A stretch of 64,000 nucleotides of DNA from Argentina anserina (taxonomy: Eukaryota > Streptophyta > Magnoliopsida > Rosales > Rosaceae): NCBI RefSeq assembly GCF_933775445.1, contig NC_065877.1, forward strand, positions 5,828,001-5,892,000, written 5' to 3'. Made by a program: the position numbers and the translations under genes. The stretch's first letter is position 1, and every line of letters starts with the position of its first letter. The notes beneath the pieces were generated by a model, which searched no databases, had not been told where the DNA came from, and saw only the letters and a program-made list of their open reading frames with translations. This document shows, one piece after another, positions 12,431 through 26,400 of the stretch.

Positions 12431-13696
12431 TATTCTCCTTATTCTTGTTTAAGCCCCCTCATTCTACTTGGTTAGTAACTTTTGTCAATCACACTCCCTC
12501 TTTTACATTTGGATCTTCATTCACCCCATGGAATCACCCTTGCTAATTCAAACTTGCTCAATCTAACACTATAGTCAATTAGCACTAGTCTACATATCAT
12601 TAGAGAAAACAAAATTTCCAGAGCTAGTATCTAATTGTATGCAATATAATCGATTAAGTATGAACCAAAAGGCCATGAATCCACTTTGTGTGTTCTTTTA
12701 GTCACATGTTTGAGTAGAGATTAAAGGTATAATTACGAGTAAAAATCTATTGGGGATGCCCTACGACATTTCCTTCCTTGCATTCCCTATGTGTTCCTTT
12801 TGGTAGACTTTGAAAAACTCAAGAATTCTTAAAAAATTTAAAACAAATCCAATCAAAAAAGTAATTCAAATTGAAATTGATTTGTTTTCATTTGGTAGAC
12901 CTTGTAAAATTCAAGAACTCTTAATTAAAATAGAAAATAAATTCAGTAAAAAAAAAGTAGACTAAATTGGAATTATTCGTGTAGGCATAATAACAAGTAA
13001 AACCAAATGTCAAAAAAAAAAAAAACCAAATAAAGACGACACTATAACCACATTAGTCTTTTTTTTAAAGTTGCATTACTTTACATAATACGACTTTTCA
13101 ATATTCCCTTATTAATCATTAATTGGGAATGGTGATGAATTACTACATTTGAGCAGGTAAGGTAATTATTTCCTTTATGAGATCATTATATTTTAATGAA
13201 CTCGTTATCCATATTTAATGAACCTAACGATAAAGTCCACCGCCTTTCCTATTTCCTTCTCACTTATTCCTCTTACACCTTCCCAAATCTAGCAATGTTT
13301 CATGTGAAGAAATGAACCAATATCTTGTGCGTGCAAAAGAACCGAAGTTGAGACGAGTTTAGAGTTTCTAATTAAAGGAAGAGTATTGGAATGGATCTCA
13401 AATTGAGGGGCATCAGAATAAATACCAATTAATTTATCTCCTCTATCATTCTGTCTCTGCCTCTAGGCTCTAGGAGTCTAGGTAGGTGCTGCCATGTTGC
13501 TTAAGAATTAATTAACTAATTAAAACCCAAAATATAAAAATAATAAATTTAATTAAATTAAACCCCCCAAAAATCCTGAACCCAAGGGCCCAGAGACTCC
13601 AACGGCCAACTCACCCCGTCCTCCGTCCGGAGCCTCCGTCCCGTTCAAACCAAAATAGCCGACAAAAGTCGCAGAACCAAGAAGGCAAGAACAACA
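12431..13696. other. Intergenic upstream of CPK13
   Basis: AT-rich, no gene seen. There is an imperfect direct repeat of a TTTGGTAGAC-containing segment (about 12795-12900). The last several hundred bases should contain the CPK13 promoter. Confidence 0.5.
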
Positions 13697-13704
13697 TATA
13701 AATA
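13697..13704 (+). promoter_or_regulatory. TATA box of CPK13
   Basis: TATAAATA about 350 bp before the CPK13 ATG, followed by a CT-rich leader (about 13800-13920) typical of plant 5' UTRs. Position and context fit a core promoter, but the transcription start is inferred. Confidence 0.55.
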
Positions 13705-13976
13705 TTCTCCATTTGTCACGCTTTTTTTATTTCTCATTTCCTAAACTCTTCAAAAAAATATTTTAACCAAAAAAAAACTATTCAAAAATATAATTAAATA
13801 AATCACTCTCTTTCTCTCTTAAAACCACCTCGCTCACTCTCTCAGCTCCTCAGCGACGGTACACCGTACTCTACGCTACACCCTCACTCTTCCTCTCCCA
13901 CACCTTTTCATCTTCTATTTCTCAATCGGTTTTGATTCCTGTACTGTTAGCTTTGCTCTAGGGCTTAGGCATTATC

Positions 13977-13982
13977 ATGTGA
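13977..13982 (+). promoter_or_regulatory. Minimal uORF (ATGTGA) in CPK13 leader
   Basis: An ATG followed directly by TGA, 71 bases before the main ATG at 14054. If the leader is transcribed as expected, this is a start-stop upstream ORF. Start-stop uORFs are known to stall ribosomes in some plant mRNAs, for example boron control of NIP5;1. Any role here is inference. Confidence 0.4.
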
Positions 13983-14053
13983 AACCCTAGCACGGAGCTT
14001 GTTAGGGTTTCCAGTGAGATTTGGAGCGGCGGAGGCGAGTCTAGGGTTCGGAA

Positions 14054-18160
<4,107 letters not shown>

Positions 18161-18678
18161 AAACATAGTCGGCAAAGTTGGTCGTCGGACATTGATGCAA
18201 AAGAATAGTGGATCTTCTCCTGCACATCAGCTACTTGCTTTCTTTTGTGATTATTGCTGTAGAGTCCTTTTTGTTTAGAAGTGGGACTCGTTTTTCTTCG
18301 GTGCCATACAAGGATCATGGAGGTTGACTGCCTTCACTTGTGTAAAACAGGCTACGATGTAGGTATGGCACACCACGTATGATTCTCTCCAATCTTGTGC
18401 ACGTCTACTCTTCTGTAGCTCTATTTTGGTTGATGATATCGGATTGAACCGTCTTTGTAGTGTGGTATATTTTAAGAGAAATATGAATGCCAGGCCATCG
18501 TGTTCTAGGCGTGTCATCATCCTTCACTTGTTTTTTTGGTCTTTGCATCATTTGTACTGAACCTTGCCTATGTCTTGTTACTTCAGACACGGCTAATTGT
18601 ACAAATGCCTGGACTTTTGTGTATGAGATTAACAATCCTTTTCTTCATAAAGAAAAATTACAACGAAGACACTACAGC

Positions 18679-18713
<35 letters not shown>

Positions 18714-19617
18714 CCTCCCCCTCCCAGTTTATGAAAGAGAGACGCTGGGGACATAGAAAAGGGAATAAAATAACCAGACCTTCGGCTGAAGGGACTCATG
18801 GCCAAGAAAAGCAAGCTTGTTTGCAGGCTTGCAGCATAATATGGCCGCACGACTCATGTCTGAAGAGGATGTTGTGACATTGAGCAGCAAAAACCTGAAT
18901 GTCCGCAAGGGAAGTTTTAATTGGCCAAAGAGCTGCTGCTTCATTTTTCGTCCCCAATAAAATTTTGGAGTCTCCTGTTTTGGGGTAACACATCCCAAAA
19001 CACCTTCCACCAAAGGCTAATTTTAAATCTCGTGAAGCACAGTTGCTTCAGCAACTAACACACTTGTGCTCCCAACTTCCTTAGCTGCAAATAAAGGGTT
19101 ACCATCAGAATTGCGAATCACAAAAGCCAGCAACAACACCATCTCTTATCACTTAGCCATCAAAATTGAGCTTTCTATAGGAGCAGAGGTAGGCTATCCT
19201 GGCTCAAATGTGCAAACATCAGATCTTCCGACTTGGCATCTCTAAATTAGCCCTCAAGTAGCTAAATCCTTGAGTCCTTGTTGCGAAACATTGTTCAGCC
19301 GATTGAGATTAAGACATTACGCGCAAGTTCATTGTAAGATCACTTTTGGCAAAGGCTTAAAATCGCGGGTCGAGTTTTAAATCTAGTGCAATGTATGCAA
19401 AATGGATGGGAGAGCACTTGTGTGGGTTGCCAAAGCAGGCAGATATACACTCGCAATACTCATAGCAGAGCTTTGGTATTTTCACAACTTCAGCCTTGCT
19501 AGAAAATACTCAAAATAACTACATAAGGATGCAAAATAGAAGCTTTTCGATCTCGATAGCAACCAAAAGGATGATACAATAAGTTCAACGAGCTAGCAAA
19601 AAACAGCCATAGCTATA
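18161..19617. other. Convergent 3' intergenic region
   Basis: Lies between the 3' ends of CPK13 (+) and the FES1 gene (-). The first few hundred bases are probably CPK13 3' UTR and the last part FES1 3' UTR. A (TC)n run sits at 18682-18711. No further gene is seen. Confidence 0.6.
18682..18711. repeat. (TC)n microsatellite
   Basis: About 15 TC units followed by a C-rich tail, located about 520 bp past the CPK13 stop codon. Confidence 0.9.
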
Positions 19618-21314
19618 TCACTGCAACCTCCCACTGGAGGCATCTCCAGCCCCAGGAGGAGGGCCTGCGCCTAGAAGCAATGGAGGACTTTCTTTCCTCT
19701 CAGTCTCTGGTGTTATATGGGCAGGATTTGGAGCCAACGCTCTAAGGGCAGGTTCGAAATGCTTGCTTGCAACATCAGGTGGTGGTGCATCTTCCCCGGG
19801 AAGCACGAGAAGCCCCTTCTCACGAAGAGAAGATGGCTCCTTGAAGCAGGCACCCCATAGGGAATCTACCAGCTGCCTCTCCTCTCTAGCTGCTCCAAGA
19901 TCTTCAGGAGACATCAGACTGATGTTTTTAATTCGGTCTTCAAGAAGCTGCTTCAACTTTTCATCTTCTTCAGCTGGCGTCACTTTAGCACCGCCAGTTT
20001 TTTCTCGAGCAAGCTCAAGAAGGCCCCGGAGTGCAGCTTCCCGCACTTCGAGATCTTCACTGGAGGCAAGGTGCACCATTATGCGTGGAAATCCTAGGTC
20101 GCTTATTATGTTGCAATCAGAACTATTCTCACGCAGAAGGTAAGAAATCAAGTTCAGAGCTTTCCTGTAAATCAATAGTAAAAATAATGAGAAATGCATC
20201 CTTAGGGGCAACTATAATTGCAAATAGTGGACGAAATAAAAAGGGAATATTGACGAAACTTAATTCCTTCATTACCTCTGAAATCTCACACTTTCAGAAG
20301 ATAAAGCACCTCTCAAGCCTGCATAACCATTTGCTAGACGAAACGCAGTGACACCAGGTTTGTTGTCCCGGATTAAAGCTGAAAGAATAATCCATTTGCA
20401 AAGCATCAGGGCATGCTAATTACTCGCCTCAGAAACGTAACCCACAAGCATGTACAGAGAAGCGAATATAGTTCTATAAACAAAACTTACAGGATATTGC
20501 ACCAAGAGCTTTGGTGCGAACATTGACATCAGGGTCGGATGTGAACAAGGGATACAAATACTCCAAGCCATTTGCTTCCATAACAAGTTGTTGGCTCTTT
20601 GGATTGTTCTGCACAATCGTGGCCACAACCTCTGCAGCCTTGGCTCGAATATTAGCATGGGAATTCTTCAAATGTTCAAGTAGAGGAGCCAAACCACCAA
20701 TGGAGTGAAGATCTATAACACATAAAATTTACATCTGATTAACAATTGCCGCTACATTACAATGATCTTCTCACACACAATAAAACACAATAATGACTTC
20801 AACAGAAAAGGTAAGAAACTTACCATTGGCCATGTCAATGGACTCAACATGCTCCTGCAACTCATCCAACAAATCTGCCAAGGTTCACAAACATTTACTA
20901 AACAATACCAATACCAACAAGCTATAGTTTACAACACGAAAAGCCGAAAACTTGAAATGAAGCAAAGCAAGAGATGAAATTGAAGTACCTTCAATGTCAG
21001 CAGGAGTAACACCCTGAGCTTCCAAAACCTCCTCAGGAGTCTTCATCACAAGCGTTATTTCCTTCATCCTCTTCACAACGTCAATACTCTGAGCTTGCAT
21101 AGCTTCCATAAAAAACTTCCGATCCTCATCACTACAATTCACCACCACAACACCACTCAATTTCTATCTCAAACAAATTAAACACACATCAAATTGCAGA
21201 GTTTTTGTAAGATTAGAGAGATGAATACCTCAAATTGCGATTAGGGCGAGTTCCGTCGGAGTTGGCAAGGCTCCATTTGAGCAGCCCTTCCCAGTTGGGT
21301 GCGTCTCCGGCCAT
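19618..21314 (-). CDS. FES1: Hsp70 nucleotide-exchange factor, FES1 type
   Basis: Six exons on the minus strand: 21314-21229, 21131-20989, 20874-20824, 20712-20491, 20378-20276 and 20164-19618. They total 1152 bp (383 residues), with GT/AG junctions and matching phases. The N-terminal Asn-Trp-Glu-Gly-Leu-Leu-Lys-Trp-Ser motif and the block ending Asp-Leu-Leu-Asp-Glu-Leu-Gln-Glu are the Fes1 signature. A stack of armadillo repeats (about 90-300) follows, including Lys-Asn-Ser-His-Ala-Asn-Ile-Arg and the Leu-Arg-Glu-Lys-Gly-Leu segment. The C-terminus is a Pro/Gly-rich tail. Fes1/HspBP1 proteins release ADP from cytosolic Hsp70 and protect it from degradation; plant Fes1A supports thermotolerance. 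A heat-shock element and TATA box lie just upstream. Assignment to the Fes1A or Fes1B lineage was not attempted. Confidence 0.94.
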
Positions 21315-21414
21315 TGTTGCTTTGTCTGAGAAATTACAAATCCTGCGGAAAAACTATGACTTGGGTTCTGCTTAGGAAATAGTGAAGGAGAATTATCGAG
21401 ATCGCGGCAAATGG

Positions 21415-21422
21415 TTTATATA
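21415..21422 (-). promoter_or_regulatory. TATA box of FES1 gene
   Basis: TATATAAA on the minus strand, about 100 bp before the FES1 ATG at 21314, a normal spacing for a short-leader plant promoter. Confidence 0.65.
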
Positions 21423-21454
21423 GAGCAAATTAAGAGAAGGGCTTAGAGTTCAGG

Positions 21455-21472
21455 TTCGGGAACATTCAAGAT
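21455..21472 (-). promoter_or_regulatory. Heat-shock element of FES1 gene
   Basis: TTCggGAAcaTTCaaGAT: three perfect alternating TTC/GAA pentamer cores and a fourth imperfect one. It starts about 33 bp upstream of the TATA box. This is the binding pattern of trimeric heat-shock factors, so the gene is probably heat-inducible. Confidence 0.7.
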
Positions 21473-21635
21473 GTCTCTGGAACTCACTGACGGAAAGTTG
21501 AGAAAACAGAAGACAACGAGACGAAGGCACCTAGTAGGTTAGGGATTAAGGCCTGCTAGTCGATTTGGTGGGTTTAATGTTCCAGGACCAATGAGTTATT
21601 GGACAAGCACATGATTACTAGACCCAATGATAGTT

Positions 21636-22120
21636 TGTTAGATCAATTTTGGACATATTACATATAATATGATTATCATGTTTAATGTCATAATATATTT
21701 CTACATGAAAACAAAGATAGTATCAAATCTAGTTTCTAATGATTTCGTATATTATATCATTATGGTAAGGAATCCTAATTTAAGTCTAGAAGCAAGACTA
21801 CAAATCAGTATTAAATTAGGAATCTAAATAAGATGACTTAACTTACAAGATGTCTTTAATGGAATGACTCTTAAGGGTTAAAGATAACGTTCCTGTCATC
21901 AATACGAGTTATTTGCGTAAGTTTCTATCAATTGAGAAAGCAGAGAGTAGTGACTAACAGAAGACCTTGCCTAACACCTTGCGACTTTGGATTAAGGCAC
22001 AATGGATCACGGTGTTGTCGTTCATGATGATGGTAAGTTAATCTAATACACTAAAGTAACGATTGATTGTTATGCATATGATCTTTGGTTTTGTACTCAT
22101 ATCATGTAATTTAATTTACA
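21636..22120 (+). repeat. 5' LTR of copia-1
   Basis: 485 bp, begins TGTTAGATC and ends TTTACA. It aligns along its length with the 3' LTR but lacks a 19-bp segment that contains the 3' LTR's TATA box (break near 21886). An ATG at 22001 followed by a splice-donor-like G|GTAAGT at 22031-22037 lies in its 3' part. Confidence 0.93.
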
Positions 22121-22122
22121 TA

Positions 22123-22134
22123 TGGTATCAGAGC
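22123..22134 (+). other. Primer-binding site of copia-1
   Basis: TGGTATCAGAGC, complementary to the 3' end of plant initiator methionine tRNA, two bases past the 5' LTR. This is the standard primer site of plant copia elements. Confidence 0.92.
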
Positions 22135-22597
22135 TCTTATGAGCACAAAAAATTTTCAGTTTTGCATAACTAAAAATTGGTTTTAGATTCTAACAAAAAA
22201 AAAATTGGTGTACTTGATGGTCGCGAGCGTCACTGAGGATCGCGAGCGTTACGAAGGGTCGCGAGCGTTACTACTGAGGAATTTTGCTTTACGGGTCGAA
22301 CCGGTTGCAAACACGCGGATCCGGTCTCAACCCAATCCGAACTCAAGAACAACAAAAAAAAAAAATTTAGCCGTTGTGTTTTTCACAACGTTGAGCTTCT
22401 GGATATGGGAAGACGACTGGATCGGAAGCGATTGAGTCCTTTACGTCTCTTACTGGATTCATAACCCAAAGGGAACTGCTGCTGATTCGAAAATTTATTC
22501 CATGCTTCCGCTCAAAAACTACAGCAAATTTGAGGAAAAAGCAAAACAGGTTTTTTCTTAAAGGTTTTCCGATTTCAATTTAAGCAGATTATATGAA

Positions 22598-22638
<41 letters not shown>

Positions 22639-23421
22639 TATACATAAGAACCCTAGAGCACACCCAGCGTGCATATAAGAGTAGCTTAGAGACTTGGATT
22701 GTGGTTGACGTGTGGTTCCTGTATGGCTGGGAAATTTAATTTTCTATGCAAATATATACTCTATGGTTGAATTGAATGAATTGAATGATTGCATTGTTTG
22801 TGTGTACTGTAATTGATGGACAATGTATGCAGAAATTTGAAATCTCCTAATTTTATACATTGTAAAAGGTTACATGGCACATAGCTTAGTTTTCTTATAA
22901 AGATTATCTGGGTAGAAAACAAAGTTGTAAGCTCAAAATTAGTTTGTGGTTTCCTGTTGGTATAATTAAACATATTGCACAAAGCATTCTTCTTTGATAT
23001 CTACAGGGAATTTTCAAGATAACAAACTGAAAGTTGTCTTATGTGTTTTTAAATTCATGTTTTATTCTTCCAAAGAAGTGGTTAAAATATGATTTTAGAA
23101 TACATACAATAGTCATATTTGATGAAAATAAATTCGGATACTTGGAATTAGATCTTCTGTCTAAAGATGTTGATTTGATTCTTTGGATAACATGTTTTTA
23201 TCTTGTGTGGCTTATTGAAAAGAATTACATAATGTTAAGTAATTGCTCAAAAGTATTGCTTAGTGTTGATTAAAGTTATGGATTGAATTACATGCAAGTA
23301 TATGACTGTGTTGTTTTATGGTATTTTTGTTTTTGTTTTATGCTTGTCTTGATTGACATTGTATGACAAAACAGAAAACACTGAAAGCTAAGAACTCACA
23401 AAATTTTCTTTTGCTCCTTAG
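22135..23421 (+). other. Long leader of copia-1, probable intron
   Basis: About 1.3 kb between primer site and gag with no plausible protein. It contains three direct copies of TCGCGAGCGT (22221, 22240 and 22260) and a (TA)n run near 22597-22636. It ends in a T-rich tract and CCTTAG at 23421, a good 3' splice site. With the donor at 22031/22032 this would be a 1390-bp intron (22032-23421). Confidence 0.5.
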
Positions 23422-26400
23422 GTAGCACCTACCTCACTTTCAACAGTGTTTTAATGCTTATTGAGTCAAACTTTAGAGCTTGGAAAGATTCTGTAGAAAC
23501 CTATATCACCATGAATGACAAGATAGGTTACTGTTTTCAAGAGGATAAACCAGAAACCCCAACAGAAGATGATAAAACCACAGTAAAAGCTAACTATAAG
23601 AAGTGGATGCATTCAAACATGATGGCTAAGAATGTTATTAGGCAGTCTATGTCTAAAAGCATTAGAGGATGTGTGGCTGAGCCGGAATTTGCTACTGATT
23701 TTCTGGAGGCCGTGTCAGCTAAGTTCAAGGAGAGTGAGAAAGCTGAGATAGCTAGGCTAAACAGGGAATATCATAGCCTGCAATACTCAGGAACTGGAGG
23801 AATCATGGAGCATTTATTAAAGTCGATTAATATCAACAATAGGCTTAAAGAGATGATGGTGGGAGTACAAGACACCTTGCTAGTGCATCATGCACTGGAC
23901 ACACTCCTAAGTAGTTTTGACCATCTCAGGACTAGCTATAATGCTCAAAAGGAAAACTGGACTCTAGATGAACTAATAACCATCTGTTCTGATGAGGAAG
24001 AAAGGATTAAGAAGCAAACCCCAACTATTTACCTTCTTGAAAAGCCTAAGAAAAAGAAGTCACATCCACAGAACAAGCTTAAGCCTAACAAGATCATCTC
24101 TAAGACATCAGCAACCACATGGCCAAAGGATAACAAATCATTCAGATTCAAGTGCTACTTTTGTAAGAAAGTAGGTCACATGAAAAAGGATTGTACTGGC
24201 TATAAGGCTTGGCTAGCTAAAAAGGGTAAGATTATTTCTAATACAGTTTTTTCTTTAGAAGTTAATCTTGTTAATATCAATCCACAATCTTGGTGGATTG
24301 ATTCCGGGTCACCTCTTTACATAACTAATTCCTTACAGGGGTTCAAAAGGACCAGGACTCCAAGAAGTGAGGATGTTAGCTTGCGTGTTGGAAACGGGAT
24401 AAAGGTGGCAGTAAAAGCTGCAGGATGTCTTAGGCTTGATTTAGGATATGGAAAATTTCTAGTTTTGAATAACGTTTATTATGTACCTTCCATGAGAAGG
24501 AATTTAGTTTCAGTTTCTCAATTGGTTAAAGCTGGATGTAGTTTTTTGATTGAAAATAAAGAAATTCTTATTTTTCGAAATAAAGAGCAAATTGGTTCTG
24601 GTGTGATATTGGATGATCACATAAAGTTAAATTGTTCAATATCTCAACAAAATATTTTTTTTGTTAAAACAGATAACACTAAAAGTACTAGCACCTTAAC
24701 TGGTGTTAAGAGAACCAGGAACAATGAAAAATCTGCATATTTATGGCATAGAAGATTAGGCCATGTATCCAAAGAGAGACTGAAACTATTAGTAAGGAAC
24801 AACATTTTAAACGAGTTAGACTTTTCAGACCTTCATGATTGTATTGAATGTTTTAAGGGTAAGATGACAAACAAACGGAAAAAGACTGCAGTAAGAAGTA
24901 AAGAATTGTTGGAACTCATACACACTGATATTTGTGGTCCATTTAAACACCAAACTATCTGTGGAAACGTATATTTCATTACATTCATTGATGATTTCTC
25001 TAGATACGGTTATGTTTCTCTACTCTTAGAAAAATCACAGGCACTTAAAGCTTTTCAAATCTTTAAGGCTGAGGTAGAGAATCAACTAGAGAGAAAGATC
25101 AAAACAGTAAGATCAGATAGAAGTGGGGAATTTTATGGAAAATATACAGAAAAATGTCAAGAAAATGGTCCTTTTGCCTTGTATCTGCAAGAGCATGGAA
25201 TTAAAGCTCAATATACAACACCCTATAATCCCCAATAAAATGGTGTTGCAGAGAGAAAGAATAGAACCCTTCTAAATATGGTTAGGTGTATGATGTGTAC
25301 TACTGGGTTGCCAAATTTCTTATGGGGAGAGGCTTTAAAAACTGCAAATTATATTTACAACAGAACACCAAGTAAAGTCATAGAGAAAACTTCTTTTGAA
25401 TTATGGTGTAGTAGAAAACCAAGTCTTTTTCATTGTCATGTATGGGGTTGTCAAGCAGAAGCTCGGATTTATAATCCAAAAATGAGCAAGCTTGATGAAA
25501 AGTCTGTTAGCTGCTATTTCATAGGTTATTCAGATAAATCTAAAGGTTACAAGCTATATTCTGCTAAACACTCACCCAAAATTTTTGAAACTCCTCAAGT
25601 AAAATTCATAAATGAGAAAATTCACAATACAATTTATGAGGATTTATCCTCAGACTTTAAAGAACTTGTGATGGATGAGAATTTAGCAAATATATTACCT
25701 TTTGATAATGATAATGAATTAGCAGATGACATCATTAGAGAAAATCAAGATGCAGATGATCATGAAGTTGATCAAGGAATGCAAATTGACAATCCATAAA
25801 ACAATATAGTTGTTTGGAATCCTCCAATTACTGCAGTTGCACCTACAGCAGAACCTAATCTAATTCCACAACCTCCACAACCTCAAAATAATCCAATTAC
25901 AGCTCCTCCTCAAAATCCTATGCTTAGAAGATCCGAAAGAGCTAGAAAAGTAAAATTTGGGGGGGGGGGATTGTCCTTACATTGTCAGTTATCTAACTGA
26001 GACAAACATAGTAGAAGATTGTGCAGAAGACAATGATTCAACAAATTTTGTTCAAGCTACAGAATATGTTGAGTCAGAGAAGTGGCAAGAAGCTATGAAA
26101 TCTGAAATTGAGTCAATGGAGAAAAATAAAGTTTGAGAATTAGTTGAAGCTGATCCAAGACAAAAAGCAATTGGCTGCAAGTGGGTTTACAAAACCAAGA
26201 AAGATGCAACAAGAAACACTGAAAGACACAAGGCAAGGTTAGTTGCAAAAGGATTTACGCAGAACGAAGGCATAGACTATACTGAGAATTTTTCTCCAAT
26301 TTCTTGTAAAGATTCTTTTAGGATTATTATGGCGTTAGTTGCACACTATGATATGGTGCTGCACTAGATGGATGTCAAGACAGCCTTCTTAAATGGAGAG

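Noticed and set aside
22205..22435. Open frame in the copia-1 leader
   Set aside because: Begins in a triple CpG-rich repeat and shows no gag or other motif; falls in the proposed intron.
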